This document shows, piece after piece, positions 24,773 to 36,546 of a stretch of 64,000 bases of DNA (position 1 is its first letter; each line of letters opens with the position of its first letter). Source of the DNA: Paguma larvata (Eukaryota; Chordata; Mammalia; Carnivora; Viverridae); NCBI GenBank assembly GCA_030068075.1, contig CM057836.1, positions 72,143,788-72,207,787 of the forward strand, given 5' to 3'. The position numbers and the translations under genes were made by a program. Under the pieces are notes generated by a model. It ran no database searches. It was not told the DNA's origin and saw only the letters and a list, made by a program, of their open reading frames with translations.

Positions 24773-26699
24773 AAGGCCCCTCTCTTGCTTCTACTGTATC
24801 CGGAGCCAGTGAAGGGCTCTGGCTTCCGGACCGCTGGTGGCCCTTGCACCAGACGGGCGTTTCGTGGGGGGGGAGCACAGGTGAAGTGGTGAGATGGCTG
24901 AGGTGTGACTCACGAGGGGCCTCGAGGGCGGCGGCCCAGAGAAACAGGCGGACTTACGCCTAGTTCATGGGGTTTCCTCTCTGAGCAGCGATCGGCTTGG
25001 GGCCCTGGGGTTCCCTGATTGCTGGAAGGAGACCAACACAAACAGATTCGACCAGGGTTTCAGAAAATTCCATCAGAGATGGGCTGAGGGGACTTCAGGT
25101 CACTGCCCCTTGTGGCTGATGTTGGAGGAAGATGACACTCCCCTTCCCTCTGGCATCCCTTCAGAGAGAGATAAGGTCTGGGATTCGAGAGGTCTGGGGC
25201 TGACCCTGGGGGAAGGGCCCACCTTCGGTATCTGCACCGGGGCAGTGAGGTAGTTTATGGAAACAGTTGCAGGTCCTCCCGATCCTTTCGAGAAACTGCG
25301 GCTGCGAAGCGGAGCCGCTGAGCCTGCCTTATAAATCACCAGAGGCGGCTGAGGTTCTTGGGGGATCGGCCGGCCGCGGTAGTGCTTGGATCTCAGCACG
25401 GACATGGGCGGGCGGCCCGAACGCCTGCTTCCTGTCTGGCTGGCGCAATTCTTTCACTCACTGTACTGAAGTCGTAAACACCAGCTTTCAGAAGGGCCCG
25501 CGATTTCTGCTTCTGTCTTCATCTGATTACGAGGAGATCAACAGATGGCTTTGTTCTGAAGCACCGAGAAAACTCCCTCATCTCACCAGCTGGGGCACGG
25601 GGCTGGCTTTCACGCGGCTGCCTGGCCGGTCCCCGCCCACACCTCCTTACCTCTGCCGGGCATGACGGGAGCATAGGTGGGGGTCACTCTGATCCATGCA
25701 CACAATCGGAACGGGGACGGGGGCAGGGGACACGCTGTCTCCACACATGCCAGCTTTTTCTGTCTCGGGCCCGCATCAGGTTCCGACTCCCTCTTCGGAC
25801 TTCCCTGACAGCAGCCTTACCCAATCTCCCCCTCCCCCCGGCTCCCACGGCACTTTCTGGATCATAAATCTGGCTCCTTCTGATATGCTACGTGCGTCAC
25901 AGTCACCTCTCAGATACCTCAAGACACCTAGGACACAGCAGAACCTAATATTCATTTGCTTGAAATGATTTCATTCACCAGAAGGGTCAAACCCCAAATT
26001 CCTCCCAGCTTTGAAAGGCCAAAATTCTTGTCTAAGCTCCACTGGGCTCTTTCAAATACTTGAAAACCAAAAGCAAGACTTAAAATAATTAGATTGCTTG
26101 CTCTGTATTAAACAAATCTTTGCCGACACATATCTATTTGTTATATCCCTACGTTCTAAATAACAGTGTTTACGTGTATACGTTTAGGCACACATGCTTA
26201 CGTGTGAATTTCAATGACATAAAGGACATGTAACTGCATAATGCCTTGCCTGGCAAAAGTGAGGGTTGGAACAGAATGTCACGTGAACTATCGTTTCCCT
26301 AGAAATTGCTCCAAACATAACCCTCCATCCCTTTCTCCCCCTCTTGATTTTGTTAACCAAGAAATGGTCATGCCTCGGGATTTTCTTTCTAGAAATCAGA
26401 GCAAGACGTATGGGCTCCCTGGGCACTCGGCTGCCCTTGGAGCTTTTATAGCACCTGAGCCCTCAGTGGCTCCCTACCTTTTGAAAATCCGTCTCCTTCT
26501 TAGCATGTAGGGGCCACGGCCGACCTCTCCATTCCTGACTCTGGCCCCAGCAATGCCAAGTGCCGTGGCATGACCTTCTACTTGGTAGGCACCCTCAAGT
26601 TAATCCGATGTCTCAGACAGGATCGAAGTATTTCCATTTCTCAAGTAGCTGGGATAAATCGACGATGCTCTTAGTGTCACCTATCCAGTGGGACCCTCT
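24773..26699. other. Intron 14, no recognisable feature
   Basis: There is a GC- and CpG-richer patch around 25350-25440 ('cggccggccgcggtag' type). Purine-pyrimidine alternation (gtgtatacgt) occurs near 26170. No gene seen. Confidence 0.4.
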
Positions 26700-27162
26700 T
26701 CTGGGTTGAACTGCATCTCCCAAAAACGAGATGCTGAATTCCTAACCTCTAGTGCCTCAGAATGTGACCTCACTTGGACATAAGGTCTGTGCAGATGTCA
26801 TCGAATTGAGATGAAGTCATTAGGGTGGGCCCTGACCCAGTGTGCCTGGGGTCCTTAGAAGGGGAAGTTTGAATGGTGAGGGACGGAGGGAAGCCCCCGT
26901 GCAGAGACACAGGGAGAATGCCGCCTGAAGAACGGAGATGCCGCCACAAGCCAAGGAATGTGTGGGGCCACCAGAAGCTGACAGAGGCAAGGGAGGACTC
27001 TCCCCACCACCTCCCAGGTTGTGGGGGGGACCAAGGCCCTACTGGCAGCTTGATTAAAGAGACTTTTCCTCTCCAGAACTGTGAGATGATAGGTTTCTGT
27101 TGTTCTAAGGCACCCAGTTTATGGCACTTTGTTCGGGCAGCCCTAGGCCACTGATACAAATG
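26700..27162 (+). mobile_element. MLT1-type MaLR solo LTR
   Basis: The full block order of an MLT1-type LTR is present: 'gcctcagaatgtgacctcac', 'gatgaagtcattagggtggg', 'ggtccttagaaggggaag', 'cagggagaatgccgcctgaag', 'ctccagaactgtgagatgat', 'cacccagtttatggcacttt', and 'ggcagccctaggccactgat'. It is an ancient endogenous-retroviral LTR without internal genes. Confidence 0.8.
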
Positions 27163-27203
27163 TCCATCTTCCGAAATAGATTTTTTGAGTCCAGATGTAA
27201 TCC

Positions 27204-27254
27204 TTTGCATTTGACTTTGATTTCTTCTTACTTTGGTACTTATTTCTGGCTTGT
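27204..27254. repeat. 51-bp direct repeat, copy A
   Basis: Starts TTTGCATTTGACTTTGA and ends TTATTTCTGGCTTGT. 49/51 identical to 28365-28415. Confidence 0.85.
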
Positions 27255-27654
27255 TGAGGTCATCCTAAATAATGGTTTTGTAATTTACTTCTCTAATCTC
27301 AGTCCGTTACCAAGAAAGTAGGGATTATAAATACGCCTAGCTTGCCGAGGCTTCTGTGAGAGCCTCTAAGTAAAGCTCATGTAAACGTGAAAATCCTACG
27401 GGAATACAATGTTCATTCTATCATCCATCTTGTCTGCTATACCCTTTGGCTCTGTGTCATCCTAAAATATTACTGGCATGCCTCCCACTACTCCATTAAG
27501 ACACATAAAAATACTGCATAAGGCAGGCTCAGGCTTGGACCCCTCTGGCCTGCTCTCTACAAACAGCCCTCTTGCAAAACCAATACCCGGGTACCCGGGC
27601 ACACTCTGGAGGTATTATTGTTAAATCCACAGTGAATGGACCAGCCAAGGTCAC

Positions 27655-27843
27655 TTTTTTTCATTTAATGTTTATTTTTGAGAGCAAGCACGGGTGGGGG
27701 AGGGGTGGAGAGAGGAGGATGGAAATTCCGAAGCAGGCTCCGCACTGACAGCAGCAAGCCTGATGTGGGGCTCGAACTCACGAACTGCGAGATCGTGACC
27801 TGAGCCAAAGTCAGATGCTCGACCGAGCCACCCAGGCGCCCCG
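27655..27843 (-). mobile_element. Carnivoran tRNA-Lys SINE, antisense
   Basis: T tail, body and head (gccacccaggcgccccgg) are present. Target-site duplication GCCAAGGTCAC (27644-27654) against GCCGTGGTCAC (27844-27854). Confidence 0.92.
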
Positions 27844-28364
27844 GCCGTGGTCACTTGTACCATCTTGTTCAGAAGGATGATATCAGACATTTTTGATTGC
27901 TTTGCTGGGATAAAGACACCTGATGCCTGCCGCATTTCTCTGGTCTATCGGTGTAGAAACGAAGTTCATTGGCTCCAAGTGATTACCATTTGTCCCCAGA
28001 GTGTTCACAAACCCTCTTTTCATAAAAACTTCTAGAAATCGCTTCAACGGCACCTACCTCCAAGTATCCCAAATCTACATTTTCCCTGTTTTTGAATACA
28101 GGGGGACCGTCCATCTCCCATCATTTGGTGTCACTGCTGGATTATGAAAATCCAAATTACCAAGTCGTGGGCACAGCAGATTCTTTAGTAACCCGACATG
28201 GAATTCACCGAGGCCTAGACCAAGGGGTGCACACTGGACTGCCAGGAACTTTCCGTAACGGCGATGCTGGCCCCACGTCAGAGATTCAGCGTCACGGCTC
28301 GGGGATCTGGCCTGGGAATGGGTCTGTCCTAGCTCCCCAGGTGAGCTTCAGCAAGTGTAACTCA

Positions 28365-28415
28365 TTTGCATTTGACTTTGAGTTCTTCTTATTTTGGTAC
28401 TTATTTCTGGCTTGT
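28365..28415. repeat. 51-bp direct repeat, copy B
   Basis: Same orientation as 27204-27254, 1,161 bp apart, two substitutions. Weaker similarity seems to extend a short way on both sides (GTAA before; ACTT/ATTTCTC and CAGT(C/T)CG after, with an indel). Confidence 0.85.
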
Positions 28416-28599
28416 AACGACTTATTTCTCCCTTGGAATTCAGTTCGCCTTTACTGGGTTTGACCCCAACCTTTGTACTTCTAAGAGACTTCTCTTTGGG
28501 GAAAAGTAGAGACGAGGTGACAGCCTTGCTTTTGTCACCGGTGACAAAGTAGTTCTCCATCCTGCCTGTGCACCAGAAACAAAGGGCAACTGAACAAGG

Positions 28600-29197
28600 A
28601 GCCGCGGTGTGCAGCTGGTGGGAACGCGAAGTGGTGCGGCTGCTCCGGAAAACCATTTGGAGGGTCCTCAAAAAGTAGAAATAGAACCACCCCGTGATGC
28701 GGTAATCCACTCCTGGGTCTTTACCCAAAGAACACAAAAACACTAATTCAAAGGGACGCATGCACCTCTAAGTTTATGGCAGCATTATTTACAATAGCCA
28801 AGATATGGAAACAGTCCAAGTGTCCCTCGACTGATGAATGGATAAAGAAGAGGTGATATGCATGTATGAATGTATATACACACACATACACACAATGGAA
28901 CATTACTCAGCCACAAAATGAATGAAATCCTGCCGTTTGCAAAAACGTGGATGGAACTAGAGAGTCAGAATGCCAAGTGAAACATGTCAGAGAAAGACAA
29001 ATACTGTATGTGGAATTTAAGAAACAAAACAAGGAAAAAAAAAAGAGAGAGAGAGGGAGAGAGGCAAACCAAAAAACAGACTCTCAATTATAGAGAGCGT
29101 ACTGAGGGTTACCGGAGGGGAGATAAGGAGGCCACGTGTCAAGATGAACTCCAGGTGGAGTAAAATAAAACCTTAAAAGACAAAAACAAAACAAAAC
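28600..29197 (+). mobile_element. L1 3' end (5'-truncated)
   Basis: It holds the ORF2 C-terminal and 3' UTR landmarks of mammalian L1: 'ttacaatagccaagatatgg', 'gatgaatggataaagaag', 'acattactcagccaca', 'acgtggatggaactagag', 'cagagaaagacaaatact' and 'tgtggaatttaagaaac'. It ends in an A-rich tail. There is a small (CA)n at 28877-28895 and an A/GA-rich stretch at 29034-29060. Confidence 0.9.
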
Positions 29198-29224
29198 ATC
29201 CCACAGTGCGCCCGCATGGACACC

Positions 29225-29330
29225 TGGGCCCTGCCCCGCACGTCACGGATTGGACCCTCCAGGGGGTGAGGCCCAGACCTGTGTATATCTTAAAGCTTCC
29301 TAAGTGATTCCAACGCGCAGCCTAGCAGGG
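29225..29330 (+). mobile_element. hAT-type MITE remnant (MER5/MER20-like)
   Basis: 'tgggccctgccccgcacg', 'gggtgaggcccagacctgtg', 'gcttcctaagtgattccaac' follow the order of this MITE group. Short and diverged. Confidence 0.5.
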
Positions 29331-29599
29331 TCCCTCTGAGTGAAGGAGGAGCGGATCCCTTTCTTCCTTTGTTCCCTGAGTTTCAAAAGGCCGTTTTGTG
29401 GCTCAGAAGCCTGTGGAGGGGCCTATAGCTGTTCTGCGTTTGGCTGTCTTGCGAGTTCACGCTATATGTTGGCATTCCTCCTCAATCTCAGGCCCTCCTT
29501 TCCTTATTTGGTATTAGTCTCCATAAACTGGGACATCCGGAGCTCGCTGGGGAGCACGCTGGTGTCTCCAGGTGCTACCCCTGAGCGGCAGCTAGCTCA

Positions 29600-29810
29600 C
29601 TAGGTGAGCCTGAGGGCTCTGCGGCCAGACTGCCTGGATCTCACTCCTGCTTCTCTCCAGCGTCGCAGCCTCAGGCAAATCATGCGGTCTTCTCTGGGCC
29701 TTAGTTTCATCATCTGTAAAATGGAGATGCGAGTAGCCCTCCCCGTATGTTTGCTATAAGGAGTAAATGACATCGTACATTTAAGTAAGTGGTGAGAACA
29801 ACAGATGGCG
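29600..29810 (+). mobile_element. MIR SINE, sense
   Basis: 'ggccagactgcctggatc', 'cctcaggcaaatcatgcggtc', 'ttagtttcatcatctgtaaa', 'ataaggagtaaatgacat' in MIR order. Confidence 0.8.
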
Positions 29811-30446
29811 TAGAAGAAACGTAAGCTACCAACACTGCTTCGTCGTTGGTATTTACCGCGACTGCGTGGTTAGAACGAACAGCACTGTCTCTGGGATGAT
29901 CCTTGAGAGAGATTTCTACCTGATCTCGCTTCGCAGGACAGTCACTATTTCACCTGGGCACCCTGGGTGCTTTCTAGTCCCCCGCTCTGGGCTCTAGAAT
30001 GAACAGTCTGCTCTCAAAAGCTCAGAGCCGAATGTGTGACACTCCCACAAAGAACATTCCTGATTTTTTTTTTTGTCTTCCTGCCTTTGTTTTTCTTTCC
30101 TCATTTTCGCTGATAATATATTTAGAGTATGTGCTTTATATATCCTGGTGGGCCATCTTTAAACTTTCAGGAATAAAGCAAGATAAGAAAAACAAAAAGA
30201 AGAAACGAGACGCATTTTACTTTTAGCGCTGCTGGCTGTGATGTCATATCTCCTCTGTAAGGAGCGGGGTGTGTGTGGGCGCAGGGGGAGGCCAGGGAGC
30301 AGTTAGAGCCTGGGGCACAGTGGGCATCGCGCTGTGACGACCCCTGTAGGAACAAGACTCAGGGTTTCCAGGTCTTCCGAACATCAAGAAATGCTCCAGT
30401 TACATCTTCACATTAGATCTCCTAAGTTTTATTTTAGTTAAAAAAA
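29811..30446. other. Intron 14, no recognisable feature
   Basis: Unique-looking sequence. A short T run lies at 30065-30074. No gene seen. Confidence 0.4.
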
Positions 30447-30673
30447 TTTTTTTTAACATTTATTCATTTTTTTTAACATTTATTTTTGAGAGACATAGAG
30501 ACAGAGTATGAGCAGGGGAAGGGCAGAGAGAGGGAGACAAGGAATCTGAAGCAGCAGGCTCCAGGCTCTGAGCCGTCAGCACAGAGCCCGACATGGGGCT
30601 TGAACCCTCGACTGTGAGATCATGATCTGAGCTGAAGTCAGATGCTTAACCGACTGAGCCACCCAGGTGCCCC
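30447..30673 (-). mobile_element. Carnivoran tRNA-Lys SINE, antisense
   Basis: The T-rich tail is partly duplicated ('ttttttttaacattta' twice, 30448-30485). Body and head (gccacccaggtgcccc) complete. Confidence 0.92.
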
Positions 30674-30809
30674 GAAACCCACAGAACTTTAAAAGGAGAG
30701 TCCAAGACACCACTCCCTGGAGTCCCCTGCTCAACACGGCCAAGTGGGGAGCTTGTCAAGGTGATTTTCAAAGTCGCTTCTACCTCTAAACTTTACAGCT
30801 CAGTTATTA

Positions 30810-31022
30810 TTTTTTTTTAAGTTTATTTATTTTGAGAGAGAGAGAGAGAGAGAGAGAGAGCAGAGGAGGGCAGAGAGAGAGAGGGAGAGAGTGAATCCCA
30901 AGCAGGCTCTGTACCATCAGCGCGGAGCCTGACGTGGGGCTCAAACCCATGCACCGTGAGATCGTGACCCGAGCCAAAACCAAGAGTCGGACACTTAATC
31001 ACATGAGCCACCTGGGCGCCCC
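30810..31022 (-). mobile_element. Carnivoran tRNA-Lys SINE, antisense
   Basis: T-run, (GA)n of about 26 bp, body, and head 'gccacctgggcgcccc'. Lies 137 bp from the previous SINE in the same orientation. Confidence 0.92.
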
Positions 31023-31046
31023 TTAACCCGGGTTCTCACTCCTAAA

Positions 31047-31370
31047 GCAGGGGTGGCAAATTTTCTCCAAAGGGCCTTATGGTAAATCTTTAAGTTTTGT
31101 GGGCCATAGGATCTCTGTTACAATCACTCCACTCTGCCGTTGTGGCTCCCAGGCAGCTGTAGACGAGACACAAGTGAGGCTTTCGGTATGGGCGCAGAAC
31201 TTTATATATGGACACTGACATCTGAACTTCATATCATGTTCATGGGTCATGAAACATTCTTCTTTGACCATTTAGAAGAACCTGAAAACCATTCCTAGGT
31301 CGAGGGCTGCACAGAAGGAGGCCACGGCTGGATTTAGCCTGTGGGCCCACGTGCGAAGCCTCGTGCTAGG
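31047..31370 (+). mobile_element. hAT-type MITE (decayed)
   Basis: 'caggggtggcaaattttctcc', 'tttgtgggccataggatctctgt', 'actctgccgttgtggctc', 'gctggatttagcctgtgggcc' match a common non-autonomous hAT-type element of about 220-330 bp. The exact family name is uncertain. Confidence 0.65.
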
Positions 31371-33157
31371 GAAAGGACTTCGGGGCTCCCGGGGGCCCTG
31401 CACTCGTACAGTATGGTGTGTTGTGCGGGTGGAAACTTCTCACTGCAGCAGATGCTTGGAGGGGTGGCGACTCGACTGCTAAGAACCACAGTTTGGAAGT
31501 TTCCCCTTGTACGAAGCCTGAATCTTTCCAAGGTCTGATAACTCTGAGGAATCCACACAGATGAGAAAGCCCTAAGAAGATTCCCAGGACCTGAATTGTC
31601 CCCTCGGACCAAGGGGGGGGGGGTGTCCCCAGCACTGGGTGTCCCCTCGTGTATTCAGTGCTTTGCAGCAAGGCTGAAGCGACTCTATGAAAACAATTGG
31701 GAAAAGTCCCCTGGACACAGACTGTGTACCTGAGGCTCTTTCCAGAAGGTTCTTTTAAGGGCAGGTGGAGTCATTTGTATCAGAGTTTTAACTCCGCAGA
31801 GAGCATTTCTTCATCCCTTTTAGGGAAGGAGGCATTTCTGTGCAGCTCTGAAGGGTGGTACTTCGACCTGCTCGAACCCTTCCGGGCCTTTCAAGGTCCA
31901 CCCACACGCACACCTTTGGCTGTGACTATTTGATTCTAAAATTTGGCAACAAATGCATAATACATACGCTTCAGCCAAGAGTCATTTTGAGCCACGCGCT
32001 TAGGGAGAAGTCCTCGTTGTCTGTACGGTGCACACTGGGGCTTGGTGACATTCAGGCTGGAGTTTACAACTGGCCAGGAGGTGCCTCTCGGTGGCCTGTG
32101 AATCTTGGCTTCCCGGTGAGGCAGGCAGCATCCTCTCTCACCAGCACTGCCTGGCTCAGAGCCGGGGCCTTGCCAGCTCCCGGTTAATTAAATGGACCCT
32201 GCTGCATCCCCAGAGGGTGGCAAGGTGCAAGAGCTTCGCTCAGAGGGTGAGCCTGCCACCCTTTGAGAGCAGGAACGAGAATACGGGAGGGTCCGCTGCC
32301 CTGTCAAAATGCTGTTAGGGGGGTTCTGAAACCATCCCTGAGGCCACAAGGCTTCCATTCTGCTACTAAAGACAGTGTCCAGCACGGCCATGTGGGGAAG
32401 GAATTACTCCTTGGGGAACCATTCCCAACCTACGCTGGTCCCCCCCCCCTTCCCCCTTGGTTGTCCCATGCCTCTCTTTCCTGGTACTCCTCATAACTAG
32501 GGCTAAATAACGACGCACCGGGCATCTCTCTTGTGTTCCTGGCGCCGGTACAATGCCTGGCACCCTTGTTTCTGCACACGGAAACGTCATAGAGCTCACA
32601 TACGGGGGCTTTTACAGGTGTCGGGGCTCTGTGCTCAGTGTTTCCCCCACCCGATGCACTCACGCTCACCCCCACCCCCACCTCTGAGCGCCGCCGCAGC
32701 CCCGCTGCAGAGACTGGCGGACAGTCTGCCCAAAGTGCAGCCAGGACTGAATTTGGGTGTTCTGACCCCAAGGCCCACACCCCCGACATGTGCCATCCTG
32801 CCTCCCGTCGAGAGGCATCAATGTGTTCATGGGCGCAAAGGGCCGCCACACGGAGCCCAGCGCAGGCACCCGGTTCAGGGGCTTCCACCAACAGTCTTGT
32901 GGCTGCCTTACACACACACGCCTGCGTCTTCCCTGTGTCCCTCACGGTACGTGAAACCACCATCCCCGCTACAGCTCATGGGGTCGCTTCTTAGACATGA
33001 CGAGTGAAGAGGGGTCTGGCCCTTCAGAAATTTTTGTGATGACCAACAGTAAGGAAGACATTTTGTCTATAACCTGGTGCACACCGCCTCATCCCATCGG
33101 CCCAGGAAAAGATTCGGCGAGCTATAGTTGACCCAGATTGCATTCTGTGCTATAGTC
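31371..33157. other. Intron 14, no recognisable repeat or gene
   Basis: Includes G9 run at 31612-31623 and a C run at 32441. Positions 32640-32720 are GC-rich. Overlapping open frames of 118-177 codons on both strands (32430-33007) lack any motif. Confidence 0.4.
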
Positions 33158-33174
33158 TGATATTCTACTTAGTC

Positions 33175-33362
33175 TTTAAAAACATTTTTTAATGCTTATT
33201 TATTTTTCAGAGAGAGCGAGCCAGCGCCAGAGGGGGAGAGGCAGAGAGAGAGGGAGACACAGAATCTGAAACAGGCTCCAGGCTCCGAGCTGTCAGCACA
33301 GAGCCTGACCCCACAGACCGCCAGATCATGACCTTACCTGACTGAGCCACCCAGGCGCCCCG
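33175..33362 (-). mobile_element. Carnivoran tRNA-Lys SINE, antisense
   Basis: Target-site duplication TGATATTCTACTTAGTC (33158-33174) against TGATACCCTACTTACTC (33363-33379), 14/17. A short internal deletion is visible in the B-box region. Confidence 0.92.
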
Positions 33363-33479
33363 TGATACCCTACTTACTCCACTCTGTTCAATTCTCCTTG
33401 ACCTGCCCTTTCTTAGTCTTTACTAAGCTTGTTTTCTTCACCTGACTCATTAAATGGACTTTACACCCCACTGCTGGGG

Positions 33480-33760
33480 AGACCCCGAAGTAGGGCAAAG
33501 GGGCCCTCGGTGGGGGCGTGTGGAGCTGACGACGTGTGGAAAACCTGGCGTGGAGGGCCGGCGATGAAAAGCCTCAGGAGGAGACAGCGCCCTGCGTGCT
33601 GTGGCTCGCCTGAGGCCTGAGCGCCCGAGCTGGCCCCACGTGGCGGGACGTGCGGCGGCAGGACCTGTGCCTGGCGAAGCGGCAGGAGCCTGCGTTCTCC
33701 AGCGGAAAGCGGGGAGGCCCATGGCGGCCGCCCCGGCCCATCCGCCTCTAACCGTGGAGC
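33480..33760. promoter_or_regulatory. CpG-dense patch with a YY1-like site
   Basis: CpGs are clearly denser than in the flanks and there is no repeat. The motif CCCATGGCGGCCGCC near 33718 contains the YY1-type GCCATGGCGGC core. A regulatory role is inference only. Confidence 0.25.
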
Positions 33761-34209
33761 CCTTTTTCACGTAACATCTACTCTTCAAAGCAGCGTCATC
33801 TTTGAGATCTCTTGGGTTTCGCTAATTCCAGGGACTTTTTGGTGCCCAAAGAAACTTTTCAATCCAGTCCTGCCGAAAGCCCCGTTCCTCCACTCATCAA
33901 TCCCACCCACCCCCGCCTTACTTATGAAAATGTTCTAGATAGAAATCGGTTCTCGTGGCCCGGAATGTATTATTGCTCTGCCTGCTGGCTTTGGAACGGG
34001 AACTGTAAACACCCTAATATATGCCTCTCAAGTCAAGATGAGGTCACCCACCGTTCTCAGCATTCAACACTTCCAGGTTTCCCAATGCGGATCTTATCAC
34101 CCCAAATTCCCAGGGCATAAACTGGAATAGATCTTGGGCCATAAAAGGTGAGAAGAGAATTTAGAGCTGGAGCTAAGAGAGAAGTATTCTCTGGAAAATC
34201 ACCGTCGAT

Positions 34210-34290
34210 CTACGGAACTCATTCATCCATTCACAGGATGCGTTGAACACCTACTATGTGCCGGGAGTTGCTGCGGAGGACGCAGCTGTG
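34210..34290 (-). mobile_element. L2 LINE 3' end, antisense
   Basis: 'tcattcatccattcacagg', 'gttgaacacctactatgtgccgggag' is the antisense L2 3' terminus. Confidence 0.65.
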
Positions 34291-34329
34291 CACGAAACGG
34301 ATAAAAAAATCCCTCCCCTGCCAAATTAA

Positions 34330-34860
34330 GCAGAGCTGGCTAGTTGTTGCTGTTGGGTGATGGCCACGTGGGGGGTCTCTCTCCTTCTGTATGCGTTTGA
34401 CATTTTCCACGGTAAAAAGTTAACAACATAATTCTCAAATCTCACACACATGGATGCTGAGTGACAGAAGCCAGACACAAAATCACAAATCAGCACACAC
34501 TACATGGCTCCATATATATGTGTGTGTGTGTATATATCTATATATCTACATATCTGTATCTATCTATATACCTATATATGTATCTGTATATATCTATATA
34601 TCTATATATGTATATATACACACACACACACACATGAAACTCTAGAAAAGACAAATCTACTCTCCAGTGACAGAAAGCAGATCGGGGAGTGCCTAGGGGC
34701 ACAGGGCACCTGGGAACTGTTTGAGGTAGAGACATTCTACATATTCACTGTGCTGGTGATAACATGGGGGCATCCACTGTTTACAATGCATCAACATACA
34801 CATTTTAAACGGGTTAAATTTTATTCTGTGTACACGTTACTGTAATACAGTTGATTTCCA
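34330..34860 (+). mobile_element. Ancient L1M-type 3' end containing a microsatellite
   Basis: 'gaaactctagaaaagacaaa', 'cagtgacagaaagcagatc', 'ctgtgctggtgataacatgg' and 'acgttactgtaatacag' are L1M 3'-end landmarks in the expected order. 34360-34440 ('tgacattttccacggtaaaaag') is a second old-L1-like end. Confidence 0.55.
34508..34634. repeat. Compound (TA/TG/TATC/CA) microsatellite
   Basis: Begins with TATATATGTGTG, passes through TATCTA-type units, and ends in (CA) about 9. Likely length-polymorphic. Confidence 0.95.
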
Positions 34861-34889
34861 AAACCCTCCAATCCCTGCCCTCATGGCTG

Positions 34890-35040
34890 TAAGACACTTC
34901 AGGGATTATGTAAGTCCCTCATTTTACAAGAAGGGAGCAGAGAAATATGGTGACTTGCTCCAAAGTCTCAAAGATACAAAACACAAGGGACCGGCACCCA
35001 GCCCTGTCCAGCATTTTCCTCTTAGCTCCCTGCCTCTGAC
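34890..35040 (-). mobile_element. MIR SINE, antisense
   Basis: 'tccctcattttacaagaagg', 'ggtgacttgctccaaagtctc', 'gaccggcacccagccctgtcc' in antisense MIR order. Confidence 0.55.
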
Positions 35041-36310
35041 ACGAAGGCTAAATTCTGGAATTTCACGTTTTGGGGGGACTGTATTCTGCAACTTTTGGTG
35101 GAACGCGCACATCCCGGGTTCCTGGGTACCTCTAGCCTGAATCTGCCACGCCTCCCCACAGGAAGACCACTTGACGTTTCCAAATACTGGCTGAGATGCA
35201 GGAGCGGTGGGGACGGAGTCTGGCTGAAGCCCCGAGTCACGATCTGCTTTATTTCCTGAGTCATCGCAGGGGATAAGCCCCGCCCCGGGGGCTCTATCTT
35301 CCCATCTCCCTACTTAAGGCAAGTATCGTGTCTCACTGTCCCTGCCATTCTCGACCTTCTGCCACACCTAGCGGGGCTCACGCGCCTGAAATACTCCACT
35401 GACATTCAAGCTCTGTGCTCCAAGAAAACCCCTCTGGGGGTGGGGTAGGTCCCCCCCAGAAAGACGAGGCCAGGGTAACATGGAGGTCTGAGCCCTGCAG
35501 GCATGGGAGCCGGGCCGCCTCGCTCTGAGAGTGAGGTAGATGTGGAACTCGGATGACGTGCCGCAAACCTCACGGGTGTTTGTCAGACCCCAGAATTCTA
35601 GAAGAATGTTGGCGTGCCAAGTTTAAGCCGAATCCAGTTGTGTTACCATCCACGACCCCGGCACAAACAGTGGGGAGTAAACAGGGCACCGATACCCACC
35701 CCCTGCTCCCCGCCCACCCCCAATGCAAGCTGGGTGCCCAAGAACTTCTTTCCTCCCTGACAGCCAATGTACTCCTGGAGATTTGAGGTGCTGGACCCAG
35801 AGGCTGGCGTGGGTGGGGAACGCCCCCTTGGTGCACAGTTTCCCTTGTTGCCTGTACCCTGCGGAGAGCTGGTTGGAGGCCTGGGGGCCTGAGCCCTCTG
35901 CCCTGGGGAAGGTTTGAGCTTCTATCTGCTTCTACTTTGACGCATATTATCTAGCGTGGGACCACCGCCCCTCCTCCCCTGGCTGCCGGACCACCTGTTA
36001 CCCTTCTCTGCGAGAGAGGGGCAGGAGGACATGGCTCAGGAAGCAACACGGCCCCCCACTCCGGGCGGCACCTTCTAGGAGACCGCACGTGGCAAGAGGC
36101 TCCCGTGGCCCACACAGGCCCTGCCAGCTGGCCTGTCTGGGGAGGCTGTCTTCTTCACGCCACCTTTCCTCCCTGTCCCCTCACCTTAAGAGGCAAGCCC
36201 CAAGACCCCCGCCCTGAGGCAAGTCTTGGATTTTACACCGGGCCTGGCATTTCCCTAGCACTTTATGTTAGAGTCTTCTGCCACCGGAACCCCTCAGGAT
36301 GGTAGCATTC
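35041..36310. other. Intron 14, no recognisable feature
   Basis: Contains an AP-1-like TGAGTCA at 35257-35263 and GC-rich stretches. No gene or nameable repeat. Confidence 0.35.
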
Positions 36311-36318
36311 AGGTGATT

Positions 36319-36538
36319 ATTATTATTTATTTATGTTTATTTTCGAGAGACAGAAAGAGACAGAGCATGAGTAGTGGGGGAGGGGCAGAGAGAGAGGGAG
36401 ACACAGAATCTGAAGCAGGCTCCAGGCTCCGAGCCGTCAGCCCAGAGCCCAACGCGGGGCTTGAACCCATGCACTGTGAGATCATGACCTGAGCGGAAGT
36501 CAGATGCTTCACTGACTGAGCCACCCACGCGCCCCTAT
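36319..36538 (-). mobile_element. Carnivoran tRNA-Lys SINE, antisense
   Basis: Target-site duplication AGGTGATT at 36311-36318 and 36539-36546. Tail begins with a short ATT repeat. Confidence 0.93.
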
Positions 36539-36546
36539 AGGTGATT

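Noticed and set aside
26700..27162. LTR as a sign of a retroviral provirus
   Set aside because: Only an LTR-like unit of an ancient MaLR type is present; there is no gag, pol or env region and no second LTR nearby in the right arrangement.
32430..33007. Frames of 118-177 codons on both strands
   Set aside because: Mutually overlapping frames in GC-rich intronic DNA, without domain features or conserved start context.
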